Below are positions 34,901 to 47,904 of a stretch of 64,000 nucleotides of DNA, in pieces. Origin of the DNA: Dromiciops gliroides (taxonomy: Eukaryota > Chordata > Mammalia > Microbiotheria > Microbiotheriidae); assembly GCF_019393635.1 (NCBI RefSeq), contig NC_057866.1, forward strand, positions 226,761,359-226,825,358, read 5' to 3'. Position numbers and translations under genes: made by a program. Under the pieces are notes generated by a model. It did not search any database and had not been told where the DNA came from. It was given only the letters and a program-made list of their open reading frames with translations. Position 1 is the first letter of the stretch. Each line of letters begins with the position of its first letter.

Positions 34901-35340
34901 TGTTCCTAGAAATGGTGTGAAAGTAAAAATGCAAATGGTGATAATTTTACATTTACAGAGATGTTCCCATGACCACCAAAACCAGTAATCTTTCATTAGA
35001 GATTGACAAAAATATACTTTTTTGCATACAATTTTTATAAAAAACATTAATTCTGATAATATACATTTTCCTAACACAGTGACCATGTAATAACCTATAT
35101 ATAATAACAACAATAATGATTATCATTAACATATTATTATAGCAGCATACAAAATAAAATTGGTAACATGCAAAACATTTTTTCTCACTAGTAATTTCCT
35201 AGAATTCTGTGACCTTTTGGGCTAACCTCATGATAAGAAAGAACCACCACTGATTTCACACTATTTACTGTTTATAACACATGGAATCTATATTATTATA
35301 AATTCTGTACAACACATAAAATTCTTAAAACTAAATCATT
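31920..35340. other. Unique intergenic sequence
   Basis: About 3.4 kb with no named repeat, coding exon or RNA gene. An L2-like end lies near 32270-32390 ('gtgagctcttgtggtctctt', 'atatgtttgttgaatagcct'). The longest frames show no domain. If a regulatory element lies here it cannot be seen without cross-species alignment. Confidence 0.45.
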
Positions 35341-35341
35341 G

Positions 35342-35510
35342 GGGGCAGCTAGGTGGCACAGTGGATAAAGCATCAGCCCTGGATTCAGGAGGACCTGAGT
35401 TCAAATCTGGCCTCAGACAACTTGACACTTACTAGCTGTGTGACCCTGGGCAAGTCACTTAAGCCTCATTGCCTCACAAACAATAATAACAACAGCAACC
35501 CCCCTCCCCA
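35342..35510 (+). mobile_element. CORE-SINE
   Basis: Plus-strand near-consensus copy from 'ggggcagctaggtggcacag' to 'cattgcctcacaaacaataa'. Target duplication weak ('aactaaa'). Confidence 0.92.
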
Positions 35511-37580
35511 CAACTAAAAAACCTGAACCTTACCTTCCACTGTATCCAATGGCATTGTAAAGGCACAGTACTGTATAAAACACTGCTGTAAATCCCTCTA
35601 TCTTGGCAACCCTCTGAAAATCAAGGGAAAGGTTGTTGGGACTTCAGTCACTGATGTTGGAATGGAGAAAGCTCAATATCACCTCCAACACTCTGCCCTT
35701 CATGCTAGAAGATAGCACTGGAGATGGTGAAGGATGAAGCATCTTGAAATCATCTGTTAGTGACATTTGCTTTGTGTGCTGTTTGATCCTTAAGGATCTT
35801 GGAGTATGGGAGCAGAGGTAAGTGGATGTTTAAAGTCGAGGCTGCTAGCAGTGCTGGGATTGGTTGATGTCCCTAGCCAGTAGATTAATTTTGCCAAGCC
35901 ACCCTCATAGGACACCAGTCTCTCCACAGACTTGCAGGCATAGTGCCTCCCATTTTTTCCTCTATTGCACAAAGCCATGAATGTGCAAAATGGCCCACGA
36001 GAAGGGGAAAATGAGGTTACTAATCAAACCATGCCAATGCTTGAAGTAGAGAAAGTTAAACATGGGAATGTTGAGGATTGACTGTACATAGATTAATGTG
36101 GTGCCCTCTACAAAGTACTTTTCCTGAGTGTTTTCCCATTTAACTTTCACAACATCACTGTGAAGTTTTTTAGATTTCTTGATGTTGCAGGGATACGAAT
36201 ATAGCACGGGGGCAGTCTACCAACTATCTCTTGCTCTTTGTACAAGACTCGCTCAAAACCTCAGAGCCAAGAAGACCAGAGGTCAAGGCCCTTCTCTGAT
36301 GAATACTGGTTATGTGACCCTGAGCTAATTTCTTAGCTTGTCAGTATACCCAGGCAAATCTCTTGGGTTATAAATTGTAGAGTCAGTGTTGATCTGCTTC
36401 GGGAGAGGGAATTTCCTTATAGAGACTTAGTCAGAGATCTAGACCTCTCCTTCATGTCCTATCCCTCACCTCACCCCCCCCCCCCCCCCTTGCTTCTCTC
36501 CCATCCCCACCAAAGGCTGTAGTCTGTAACCTCCTTCCATTGTCTGGATTGCACTTCTTCCTTTCCTTCATGGCAGGAAATTCTCTTCTTACCTCTTGAC
36601 ACAACTCAAGCTCCATCTTTTCCACCAAAGCTTTCATGGTTCCCCTAATTGTTAGTGCCTTCTCTCCCTGTCTCAGTTATTCCATACATATTTAGTTAGC
36701 TTATACATCCTTGTCAATAATGAAGTTCCTTGGGATCAGGGATTGTTTTATTCTTTGTATTTGTATTTTGATGCTTAGTACCTAAGCACAGGTACCTGGG
36801 TCATTGCTATTTAAATGTTTATTTCCTTTCCCTTTTGTTTCAGGGTGAAGCTTGGAGCCATTAAATAACAAATACTACAAACGAATGTAGGAACTTTTCA
36901 TCTTTTTCATTAATCAATCACAATCAAGCTCTCTAATTCTATATTGGTGTATATTGGTCATTATCTCATCTGAGAACGGTGGGTATAGACACCTTGGATT
37001 TTCGCCATTCCATTTCTGGCTCTACTAGTGGTTTTTCCACATGGACATATACTGTTGGCCACAAAGCTTCTGCAACAACATTTTGACTCCCCTCTTCTAA
37101 TTGAGATGGACTTATTCTTATTGTCTTGCAGTGTTCTTGTCTAGTCAAATGAAAACCAAATCAAATGAAAGCTTCCTCTCAAGGAATCTTCAAAAATCTA
37201 GCCAACTCTCTCCTAATATGCCAGGGAAGGCATGGTTTTATGTTTTTTTTGTTTTTAGCATCAAGATAGGTTTGCTCTATCTTCTGGGAAAATTATTTTC
37301 ATCTGTCAGTCACAGTTGCATGCTGAAGATATACTTGGACAATGACTGCTGTGAATGAAAACACCTGGGTCCTGAATCCAATGCTAAAATGATTTAAGTC
37401 CACACTATTAAAGACTATGGAGAGGTAGAACTAGGGATCATTGGTTTCTACCACTGTCTTTGCACCAAAGATTTACTGAATTAATAAACTAGGTGGAACA
37501 CATCCAAAGAAACATGAATAGGATGGTGAAGCAGCCAGAAATCATTCTACAAAAAGCTGTCTTTAAGTCCTTCACATCCT
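35511..37580. other. Unique intergenic sequence
   Basis: Contains a run of 16 C at 36474-36489 and an L2-like 3' end at about 36540-36800. No coding feature recognised. Confidence 0.45.
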
Positions 37581-37586
37581 TAACAG

Positions 37587-37830
37587 CATCTAGGTGGCAC
37601 AGTGGATGGAACACGGGGCCTGGAATCAGGAAGACTTGAAGTAAAAGCTACCCTCAGACCAGTTGTGTGATTCTAGGCAAATCACTTCATCTATTTGCCT
37701 CAATCTCCTCATATACAAAATGGGGGTAATATTAGCACCTACCTAAGGTTGTTGTGAAGAACAAATGTGATAATATTTATAAAGTGATTAGTATAGTGCC
37801 TGGCACATAGCCGGTACTGTTTAAATGATT
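37587..37830 (+). repeat. MIR-like ancient SINE
   Basis: 'agcatctaggtggcacagtg', 'catatacaaaatgggggtaa' and 'ggcacatagccggtactgtt'. Confidence 0.8.
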
Positions 37831-37944
37831 TTTCCCTTCCCTTCTTTTTTCCCCCACTTAAAAATCATGGTTTCTCTCTTCCAGGCCAAACATACCCAGT
37901 TCTTTCAGCTAATCTTATTCTGGTATTATTTTTGGTCCCATTTT

Positions 37945-38128
37945 GTAGTGCATCATTTAATTAATTAATTAATTAATTAATTAATTAATTTTGTGGGGCA
38001 ATGAGGGTTAAGTGACTTGTCCAGGGTCACACAGCTAGTAAGTGTCAAGTGTCTGAGGCCGGATTTGACCTCAGGTCCTCCTGAATCCAGGGCCAGTGCT
38101 TTATTTACTGCGCCACTTAGCTGCTCCC
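37945..38128 (-). mobile_element. CORE-SINE with (TTAA)n tail
   Basis: The tail is a (TTAA)n run (about 37957-37991). The target duplication is built on 'ttttggtcccattt' (37930-37943, 38129-38142). Confidence 0.9.
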
Positions 38129-38220
38129 TTTTGGTCCCATTTGGAAGAAGGATTAGACTTAATTTTTTTGGTCCCATATGGAAGAAGAATTAGATTTATT
38201 CTTTTGGTCCCAAAGGGTGG
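38129..38220 (+). repeat. Short tandem duplication, ~40-bp unit
   Basis: 'ttttggtccca.ttggaagaa' occurs at about 38129 and 38168 with a third partial start at 38202, beginning at the right target duplication of the adjacent SINE. Confidence 0.75.
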
Positions 38221-39059
38221 AACCAGGAATGATGGGTAGAAATTGTAGAGAAGTAGATATCAGCTCATTGCAAATAGAAAATTCCAAACAATTAAAGCAG
38301 TCCCTGAGTAGAAATGCATTGCCTCTATAGGTTGTTAGTCCCTGGTTGATGGACGTTAAGCTGAAGCTGGGCAACCATTGATTGAACATACCATCCTATT
38401 GAGGTATTGGTTGGAAAAGATGCCTTCTAACTCTGTTCTACTGAAGGGAAGCCAACTGTGGCAACTTGCCTCCACACCACAGAGTTGCCAGGTACAAAGA
38501 AACAAACTGTAAAAATTTGGGGAATGGAGTCAGATGTTTTTGCTAGCTGCTCTTTTCTTCTCAGGCCCTTCAATCTGAGATGATCGATTTTTGGAAGAAA
38601 ATCACAGCAGGCATTGACAGAGGCTACATTGGAAAGAAGCCCAGATAACTCAGAAGGAGGCAAAGAGGTGAGGCAGTAGCAGCAGGTCTAGTACTACTGA
38701 TGAAAACAAAACGGAAAAAAAATATGAAAAAAACCAACATTCCACAAACTCTCTGCAAGCTTACCTCTTTTCTCTTTCCTAGCAAATGTTTTAAGGTGTT
38801 CTTTTGCTAGTTTTTCTTTTAGACTGTTTTCAGCCCATTTGGCAACTTGAAGGAGACATGAGAGGGGGCAGTTCTTTGGACTACACTAAACCACAAAGTT
38901 GGGAAGGGCTTCTTCCCCTTGTTGTGTTATGAGCTACTTTGGCAGTCCAGTGAAGCATATTGATGGACCCCCTTCTCTGAATCATATTAAAAATATGATT
39001 ATGTATAAAATACATAAGATTTCTTTTTTTCCTAAAATCTGGCAAAACACTCTTTTAAT

Positions 39060-39615
39060 TTTTTAAAGTAATAAACATTTTTATTTATAGTTTGGGTTCC
39101 AATTTTTATCCTTCCTTCCCTCTCTCCCTTTCCCCCCTCCCTTCCTCCCTCCCTGAGGCAGTAAGCAATCAGATATGGGTTATACATGTACTATTATGTA
39201 AAACATTACCATATTAGTAATTTTGTATAAGAAAACTTGAATAAAAGAAAAAAATGAAGGAAAGTGAAAAATAGCATGCTTCAGTCTGTGTTCTGTCAGT
39301 ATCAGTTCTTTCTTTGGAGGTGGATAATATGATTCATCAATAGTCTTTTGGGATTGTCTTGGATCATTGCATTGTTGAGAATAGTTAAATCTTTTACAGT
39401 TCTTCATTAAACAATATTGCTGTCTCTGTGCACATTGTTCTCTTGGTTCTGCTCTCTTCACTATACATCAGTTCATACAAGTCTTTCCAGGTTTTTCTGA
39501 AATCATTCTGCTTGTCATTTCTTATAGCACAATAATATTCCATCACCATCATATACCAGAGTTTGTTTAGCCATTGCCCAATTGATGGGCATTCCTTTGA
39601 TTTTCAATTTTTATA
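39060..39615 (-). mobile_element. 5'-truncated L1 3' end
   Basis: Close relative of 24210-24880, sharing 'ttatacatgtactattatgt', 'aaagtgaaaaatagcatgct' and 'ccaattgatgggcattcctt'. It covers the 3' UTR and the last ORF2 codons in reverse. Confidence 0.88.
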
Positions 39616-41600
39616 TGCATAATTACATATACATGTGTTTTCATGTATAAAATTCTATAGGATATTATAGAATAAATAAATGCCTAAATTATCCAGATAG
39701 TAGAAAGTACCAAAAGCATGAAAGTCAGGAGGGATGGAAGTTAGGAGCAGAAACAGAGACATGGGCAAGATAAGAGGCATAGTCTGAGATAAGAAGTGGT
39801 GAAAAGAAAGGTCCAGGTTCCATGCTGGTGTCAGGAAACAGAAGTCCAGCTGGACAAAAGGAGTAGGTTTAACTTGTTGCACAGAAAGGATGGATAAGCC
39901 CCTTCCACTTTCAGACTGAGACTCTGATCTCACTTTGATCTCCACACTTGCCCAAATTCCCATCAACCAAACAAGTCCTTGGGCTGCCATTATTTTTAAT
40001 TCTTCTGGAGTGTGTGGACTAAAACCTCACTCCTGCTATTGCCATGTGGTGCCCCCTGTACCACCTTGCTTTGCTGGTATTTGTAAGCTGGCCCATTATA
40101 CTGTTTGCTGCTCTTGAAGGAGGGAGGGAGGGAGAAAGCTGAGTGAGGATTCTTTGGGGTGCCTCTGTCTGGTGTTCTTGGGAAGCTTTCTTGTATGTCT
40201 ACATTTTTGTTTTCTTGTTTTTATGTACTGGGCTGTGCTATGCAAGTAGTTATCTGGGAACAGATAACACTGACGATTGGGCTCTGATGAATCTATGCGA
40301 CAGGGTGACAACAGCTGAAGCTTTGATGACACTTTCTAAGCCTTCCTTGCTTCTCTCAAGCATATTGATGTCAGAGGTCAGAGGTCCCCTGTAGTCAAAG
40401 GTCAAAGAATTTTAAGGCAGACTTAGGATCTAGGAAGATCATAGTGTTGGAAGGGACCCGAGAAAACATTCTAAAAAATCAAAAGCAATGGAAAATAGTA
40501 TAGGATCACATTCAAGCACGAGTAAAAAAGAAGTCAGATAAGGGAGAGATCATGTCCAGGTTCTACAACCCAAAGAAACTCATCCTCTTGCCGTTTGTCA
40601 CATTCAACATTTTATCTCTCTTCAGTATCTTGGAACAGGTTGACTCCCAGGTTTGGAACATCAGACATTATCTCCTCTCCTTCTTGGAGTTCTGTGTTTC
40701 CTTCAAAATTCAGCTCAGTTGCAACCTGCTATGAAAACCTCCCTGCTTTCTTCAGCTGTGAGTGTTCTACCTTCCCCCTCCTGTCAAATCATCTTGCATT
40801 AGTTTTGCATATATTTTGTATGAAAGACAGTTTTGCCTGATGGATGTAGAGCTGACTTTATTGACAGAAAGATCTGAGTTCAAAGTCCCTCTTCTGTCAT
40901 ATACTAGCTGTTATGATCCTGAATAAATACCTTGACCTCTGTGTCTCAGGTTCCCTGTTCCCTCTTCCTCCCTTTTGTTTCAGAAAAGTTAATAACTTAT
41001 GTCAAAGGATCCATGAGCTCACACAGGTGGGTATTCACCAATTCGCCAGTTTTTCTAAGTTCTAGAAAAGGTGGTGATCTGTTTTGGAAGAGGAAAGTGC
41101 TGTCCTGGATCTCCTAACACTGGTTGAATCACAGTTTGAAGGGGTGGGAAGCAATATATACATGCTGTTTTGCATAAAATGTGAGTTCCTTTAAGGCAGA
41201 GACTTTCATTAGAGCCTAGCACACAGTAGATGCTTAACAAATGAGAGTTGATTAACTGGGGATTGAAGTAACTAGATAGAAGGTTTTAAGATTCTGAGAG
41301 TTCCTCACTTGACTCAATCATTCTGTTAATTCTAACAATAGGCACATGATTTAGCTAAATGTTGTATTCTAGAAGAGACATGACTGTATAACAAAAGTAT
41401 ATTTGATTTTTCATTGGGCCACTTAACTCTTCTATCTCCTTGTTTCTTCTTCCTCTCTTTTGTTTTAATAACTTATAACATTAGTAACTTATTTCAGTGG
41501 ATAGATGAGCTCGCCCAAGTGAGCATAAACTTTCATCAATGCAGATCAGGAGCAAACTGTTACTTCTCTTGTGTAATTTTTGTCCTTTACTGAAGATTTA
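39616..41600. other. Unique intergenic sequence
   Basis: Old L2/MIR fragments near 40640-40960 and 41165-41250 ('gcctagcacacagtagatgc'). A frame at 39655-39990 has no recognisable domain. No gene supported. Confidence 0.4.
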
Positions 41601-41624
41601 CCCAATATGCTTCTAGATCCTTTA

Positions 41625-41905
41625 TTTTATTTTATTTAAATTTTATTGATGTTTTGTGTTTACATTTCAGACATTTTCAGATTACTCCATTCCCCAAGAA
41701 GTCTTCTGTAATGAAATGTAATAATAATTAGGCAAATTAACAATAGGCATATCATCTGAAAGTGCTTGCAACATTTCACATCTGTAGTGTCCCTCTATTT
41801 TGTGTATTTTTAATGAATAGAAATCAATGTTATCTCTCTTCCCCACTCCCACTCTGCTGAAAATAAAAAGGAAAATTCCTTATAACAAATATATATATAT
41901 ATATA
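41625..41905 (-). repeat. L1 3' UTR-like, old
   Basis: T-rich start and 'tctctcttccccactcccac' resemble L1 3' UTRs in reverse. A (TA)n run lies at 41888-41906. Confidence 0.45.
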
Positions 41906-41969
41906 TAATCAAGCAAAACAGTTCTCTCATTGGCTGTATACAAAAATATATGTCTTATTTCCTTTGATG

Positions 41970-42320
41970 CAGTTTGGGCTATACTCAAAAAAAGATAAAA
42001 GAAATGGGGAAAGGTTCTATATATGCAAAAATGTTCGTAGCATTTTTTATGGTAGTAAAAAGAACTAGAAACTAGAGGAATGCCCCTCAATTTAGGAATG
42101 GCTTTATAAATTGTGATATATGAATATGATGGAATACTAGTGTGCTATAGCAGATGAGGAAATAACTATTTTCAAAGAAATATGGGAAGATTTGTATGAA
42201 CTGATTCAGAATAAAGTGAGTAGAACCAGAAAAATGTATAAATAACAACATTGTAAATACAATGTAAATACAACATCCATGATTCCAGAAGACCAAGGAT
42301 GAAACACACTATGTACTTCC
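41970..42320 (+). mobile_element. L1 ORF2 C-terminal fragment, plus strand
   Basis: Plus strand reads 'tatgatggaatactagtgtg' and 'gaagatttgtatgaactgat', the L1 ORF2 3' end in sense orientation (family words WNT, YGKICMN). Many stops. Confidence 0.75.
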
Positions 42321-42362
42321 CTGGCAGCTTAGTGTTGCACTGAGCTTGGGAGCAGGAAGAGT

Positions 42363-42550
42363 CATCTTCTTTTATTTTGTCAATTACTTCTCCTATTTTT
42401 ATTTTCCCAAATTACATATAAATACAAATTTTGACATCAATTTTTAAAGAACTTTGTGTTCCAAATTCTCTTCCTCCGTCCCTCCCTGCCAAGAAGCCAA
42501 GCAATTTCAATATAAGCTATACATGAGCAGTCACGCAAAACATTTCTGCA
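42363..42550 (-). mobile_element. HAL1/L1 3' end fragment
   Basis: Parallels 52385-52720: 'ccaaattacatataaataca', 'agaactttgtgttccaaatt' and 'tataagctatacatgagcag'. Confidence 0.65.
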
Positions 42551-42554
42551 AGAG

Positions 42555-42740
42555 TCATCTTCATGAGTTCAAATTTGGCCTCAGACACTTACTAGCTGTG
42601 TGACCCTGGGCAAGTCACTTAGCCCTGCTTGACTCAGTTTCCTCATCTGTAAAATGAGCTAGAGAAGGAAATGTTAAACCCCTCCAGTATCTTGGTCAAG
42701 AAAACCCCAATTGGAGTCATGAAGAGAGTAAAGCAAACAC
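42555..42740 (+). mobile_element. Composite CORE-SINE with RTE-like tail, head missing
   Basis: 'cagacacttactagctgtgt' then 'aaatgagctagagaaggaaa' and 'accccaattggagtcatgaa'. The head is lost at the L1 boundary. Confidence 0.75.
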
Positions 42741-43162
42741 CAAATTGTGTTCTAAAGATTAAGACAATAAGTAAAATATTCAAGTAGGAAAATCAAGAAA
42801 TAATGCCCCCTATGGGAAAATTGGCTTCTATTTGGATTTTGAGCAGGATACCTTCCATGACAGTAGTAGACAATCTTGGTAACTATTTGTTTCCCTGATA
42901 TATATTTTGATTTGTACTGATTAACTAGAAGATTATCAAATAGACTTTCTGTGGTCGCATTTGTCAAAATATTTTATATAATCAACATCTAGGGAAGAAG
43001 TACCCTATTGTTTGAAAAACAGTACTGAGTCAGAGGCTTTTTGTTTTTATAATCAACAAACAATAAACCTACTAGGATATTATTATATTCTCTGTAGTCT
43101 CAGTAAATTTATGGCCAGATTAGGTTGGAGCTGCTGAAACTAAAAGCAGTGTTTAATCATCC

Positions 43163-43167
<5 letters not shown>

Positions 43168-43217
<50 letters not shown>

Positions 43218-43390
43218 ACGCACACTCACACACATACATATATACATATTTTTTAGTGAGGCAATTGGGGTTAAGTGACTTGCCCAGGGTCACACAGCTA
43301 GTAAGTGTTAAGTGTCTGAGGATGGATTTGAACTCGGGTACTCCTGATTCCAGGGCCAGTGCTCTATCCACTTTGCCACCTAGCTGCCCC
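43168..43390 (-). mobile_element. CORE-SINE with (CA)n tail
   Basis: A (CA)n microsatellite (about 43168-43235) occupies the tail position. The body runs 43252-43390. Target duplication imperfect: 'aatcatcctatac' and 'aatccttatac'. Confidence 0.88.
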
Positions 43391-43561
43391 AATCCTTATA
43401 CTTTTTAATAATTTGGAGTTGATTTTTACATTTGTTCTAACCAACAAGTGATATGACTACCCAGAGACAGCTTTTTCTAAAATGATACAACCAATTATAG
43501 AGAGTTAATCTCACATTTTGTGACATTTAGTATTCATCTAGCGGTTTCCAACTCTTTTCTT

Positions 43562-43728
43562 TTAATTTAATTAATTAATTAATTAATTAATTTAGTGAGG
43601 CAATTGGGGTTAAGTGACTTGCCCAGGGTCACACAGCTAGTAAGTGTCAAGTGTCTGAGGCTGGATTTGAACTTAGGTACTCCTGAATCCAGGGCCGGTG
43701 CTTTATCCACTGTGCCACCTAGCTGCCC
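43562..43728 (-). mobile_element. CORE-SINE with (TTAA)n tail
   Basis: 14-bp duplication 'ccaactcttttctt' (43548-43561, 43729-43742). Tail is 'taattaattaattaa'. Confidence 0.95.
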
Positions 43729-43834
43729 CCAACTCTTTTCTTGAAGAAAGTATTCATGATATAAAGGTGGGAGACTTTAGAGTCATCTAATAGACTTTTT
43801 GTTTCTTTTAATTCTTGATTCCTAATCTGTTCCA

Positions 43835-44850
43835 ACAGTATTTTTTCTGTTTTAAATGGAAACTTATTTTTTCAGTGAACAAAAATCTACTTTCTCTCCC
43901 ACCTCCCTACCCCCTATTGTGAAAAAGAAAGAACATCATTATCTTGGTAACAAATATACATCATCAGGCAAAACAAGTTCCCAAATTGACCACGTCTAAG
44001 AAATGTGTCTCAATCTGATGCTATCAGTTCAGTAGTCAGTCAATCATCTAGCATTTACTAAATGCCAGGCACTGTGTGAAATGCTGGGGATAAAATAGTA
44101 AAAACCAGGCTTTGAGGGCAGATAACATGCAATGGCTAACTATGTCCAAACAACATACATACAGGACAAATTCAGAGTAGTCTAAGAGGGAAGGCACTAG
44201 GATGAAGGGAGACGGGGGAAAACCTTATTACAGAAGGAGGTGATATCTGAAAAATCATCTCTCTCTACACATATGAATGGCATGTTTCATTATGAGTCCT
44301 CTTGAAATATGATGGGTCATTGAGCTGCCTCGAGTTCTTAAGTCTTTCCAAGTTTACCTTTACAATGTTCTTGTTACTATATAGATTGTTCTCTTGATTC
44401 TCTTTTTGTACTTCACTTTGCATCAGTATATCCAAGTCTTCCAGGTTTTTCTGACACCATTCCCTTAGTCATTTATTATGGCTCAAAAATATGCTATTGC
44501 ATTCACATAACATCTGAGGCCATCTGCAGTTGTCCTGCCACAACTGGACCCAGATGGTTCTGGAGGAGAAAGTGAGGTTGGTGACCTTGCACAGCCTTCC
44601 TTCACTTAAATCCAATTCAGTGCAAGTCGTGACATCACCTTGACATCATGGTTGTCTTTGAGAATGAAGAACAAGCAACAACAACAACAATATTCATATA
44701 CCAAAATTTGCTCAGCCATTCTCTCAGTTTGCAGTTCTTTGCCATCACATAAGTGTTCCTATCAATATTTTTGTACATACGAGTCCTTTTCCTTGCAATT
44801 GTATTTTTCACTAACGTCCCATGACCACCTTTGTAATGAAGTCTGATCTG
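43835..44850 (-). mobile_element. Old L1 3' part with nested repeats
   Basis: Reversed L1 3' UTR then ORF2 C-terminal words ('tccaagtcttccaggttttt', 'atttattatggctcaaaaat'), interrupted by a MIR-like piece (about 44030-44270) and an RTE-type repeat (44512-44690). Confidence 0.65.
44512..44690 (+). repeat. RTE-type 3' end repeat, copy 3
   Basis: 'aggccatctgcagttgtcct', 'cttaaatccaattcagtgca' and 'atggttgtctttgagaatga' then a CAA tail. Confidence 0.65.
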
Positions 44851-45088
44851 ATCAAGCTATATAGGTTGCCCTGGGAATAAGATCAATTAAAAAAATACTT
44901 CCATCTGTATTCAGATACCGTCATTTCTTTCTCTGTAGATGGATCACATTTTTCATAAGTCCTTCAGAGTTGTCTTGGATCATTGCATTGCTGAAAATAA
45001 CTAAATCATTCACAGCAGATCATCTTACAATATTACTGTTATTTTGTATACAGTACATTTCACTTTGCATCAGCTCATGTAAGTCTTT

Positions 45089-45214
45089 CCAGGGCAATGA
45101 GGGTTAAGTGATTTGCCCAGGGTCACACAGTGTCAAGTATCTGAGGCTGGATTTAAACTCAGGTCCTCCTGAATCCAGGGCTGGTGCTTTATCCACTATG
45201 CTACCTAGCTGCCC
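45089..45214 (-). mobile_element. CORE-SINE, tail-less
   Basis: Begins directly at 'gggcaatgagggttaagtga' without a poly-T tail and lacks a few bases after 'cacacag'. Flanked by short 'ctttcca' repeats. Confidence 0.8.
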
Positions 45215-45904
45215 TTTCCAAGTTTTTCTGATAGCATCTTGCTCACTTTTTTAAAAATAGTAAACTACATTTATATAGTTCTTGAAAGGGAGATTTCCTT
45301 GCAAAACACGCATGAGGTTGATTATTGCAACAACAATAATAGCTACCATTTATATAGTACTTTATACCTGACAAGGAATTTTCTCCACAATAGCTCAGCA
45401 AAGTAAGTACCCTCATCATTATCATCATACCTTAATCATAATCATCATCCTCATCTTACATTACTCTTGCCTCTGCTTAAATTGTTTTCACAGTTACTAT
45501 TAACTGTTTCCCTCCATCCTATTCCCCCCATGATATTTACTCTATTTTTCTATCTTCTTTCACCATTTCCCTCCTCAAAAGTGTTTTGCTCCTGACTGCA
45601 CCTCCCCCAATCTGCCCTCCTTTGCTTCCCCCTTCCTCCCTTATCCCCTGCCCCTCCCACTTCCCCGAAGGGCAAGATATATTAATATACTTGCTTGAGT
45701 GTGTATGTTACTCCCTCTTTGAGCCAATTCTTATAAGAGTAAGCCCCATTCACTCCCCTGCTCCTTCCCCATCTTCCCCTCCACTCCATTAGCTTTTTCT
45801 TGCTTCTTTTATGTGAGATACTTAACTCCATTCCACTTCTCCCTTTCCCTTTCTCCCAGTGCAATTCTCTCACCCCTTAATTTTATTTTAAAGATGTCAT
45901 CATG

Positions 45905-46060
45905 GGGCAGCTAGGTGACACAGTGGAAAAAGTATCCATCCTGGACCCAGGAGGACCTGAGCCCAAATCCAGCCTCAGACACATGCCACTCACTAGCTGT
46001 TTGACCTTGGGCATGCCACCCTACCCTGATTACCTGGCAAAACCAAAAACAACCCCCCAA
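45905..46060 (+). mobile_element. CORE-SINE-like module inside HAL1
   Basis: 'ggggcagctaggtgacacag' to 'ggcatgccaccctaccctga' opposite to the HAL1 strand. The same module lies at the matching place in the second HAL1 (54586-54700), so it was inherited with the element. Confidence 0.75.
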
Positions 46061-47904
46061 TAAACCAAAAAGAAATTATATATATATATAAAATCCCTTC
46101 ATAATCAATTCCCACCTGTGCCCTCTAAGTATACTCCATTAAGCTGCATTAATAAGATAGTTCTTATGGGTTAGAAGTATCCCCTTCCCATGTAGGAATA
46201 TAAATAGTTTAACCTTTTAATATCCCTCATGATTTCTTTTTCCTGTTTACCTTTTTATGTTTCTCTAGAATCTTGTATTTGAAAATCAAAGTTTCTATTC
46301 AGTTCGGGTCTTTTCTTCATGAATGACTGAAAGTCTTCTTCATTGAAGTTCCATTTTTCCCCCTGAAAGATTATATTATGTTTTGCTGGGTAGGTAATTT
46401 TTGGTTGTAATCCCAATTCCTTTGCCCTCTGATCCTTTAATGTAGAAGCTGCCAGATCTTGTGTTATTCTGACTGTGGTTCCACAATACTTGAATTGTTT
46501 CTTTCTGGCCTCTTGAAATATTTCCTCCTTGACCTGTGAGCTCTGGAATTTGGCTATAATATTCTTGGAAGTTTTTATTTTGGGATCTCTTTCAGGAGGT
46601 GGTCAGTGGATTTTTTCAATTTCTATTTTACCTTCTGTTTCTAGAATATTAGGGCAATTTCTCCTGACAATCTCTTGGAAGATGATGTCTAAGCTCTTTT
46701 TTTGATCATGGTTTTCAGGTAGTCCAATAATTTTCAAATGATCTCTCCTGGATCTATTTTCCAAGTCAGCTGTTTTTCCACAGAGATATTTCGCATTGCC
46801 CTCTATTTTTTGTGTCTTGATTTATATATTGATTTATTGTGTCTTGATTTCTCATAAAGCCATTAGCTTCCATTTGTTCAATCCTAATTCTTAAGCAATT
46901 ATTTTCTTCAGGGAGCTTTTCCATTTGGCTTTTCAAGCTGTTGACTTTTTTTCATGACTTTCCTGCATCACTCTCATGTCTCTTTCCATTTTCCCTCTAC
47001 CTCTCTTACTTATCTTCAAAGTCCTCCTATGGCCTGAGACCAATTAATATTTTTCTTGGAAGCTTTGGATGTAGGAGTTTTGACTTTGTTATTTACTTCT
47101 GAGGGTGTATTTTGATCTTCCTTGTCACAAAAGAAACCTTATATGGTCCACAACGTTTTCTGTCTGTTCATGTTCCTAGCCAATTTCTTGACCTTCAAGT
47201 CTTTCTTAAAGTGGGGCACTTCTTCCAAGGCACACTGTTCCAAGCTTCAGGGGGTCCCAGGTGGTACGATTTAAGGAGAGGCTTGTTCTCAGCTCACCTG
47301 GCCTGTGCTTGGGTCTATAAATACTCCCAGGCTTACTTGCTCTTTAACCTGGAAACAAAAAAAAATCTGTTTTGCTGTGGTTGTTAGCTCCAGTGAGCTT
47401 GTGCCCCTCAAGATTGCTTCCTGATTCCCAGCATGGGCAAAACAACTTAGTTCTGCCTCAGCACCAGCAGAAACCCCTGTAATCTCTCCAGGCCAGTCAC
47501 TCAGCCCTCTCACCAGACTGTGAGCTGAGTTCCAGAAGTAGCCATAGCCACAGCCAATTCAGAGGCTCTGGGGGTCTCTTTCTTTGGCCTGGCTTGCCTG
47601 GGGCTAGATCTGTGTTAGTGTGGCCATGGGGCTGTGCTTTGCTCTCACCCTGGTACAACAGATCTTTCCCACTTACCTTCTAAGTCATGTTTGGCTGGGA
47701 AATGATTTCATGCCATCCTTCTGTGGGTTCTGCTGCTCCAGGAATTGTTTTATGTTATTATTTGGAGGTTTTTGGAAAGATTTGTGTGGAGCCCAATTGG
47801 AGAAGTTACTGCCTTTCCTCAGCCATCTTAGCTCCCCTCCTGGGCATAAGATCTTGACAAGTTTTCAGTAATGTTTTTTTGCTCTTTCATAAGCTGCAAT
47901 GAAA

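Larger units (their letters stand above)
44885..47838 (-). mobile_element. HAL1 (half-L1), full length, ORF1 only
   Basis: Flanked by 15-bp 'cctgggaataagatc' (44870-44884) and 'cctgggcataagatc' (47839-47853). The minus-strand 5' end begins with a GGAGCTAAGATGGCTGAGG-like L1 start, then a ~700-bp 5' UTR, a decayed ORF1 (about 47130-46250), a CORE-SINE-like module (45905-46060), a purine-rich stretch and a T-tailed 3' end. At 2.95 kb with both ends present there is no room for ORF2, which defines a half-L1. It would have moved using L1 proteins in trans. A later SINE sits at 45089-45214. Confidence 0.8.
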
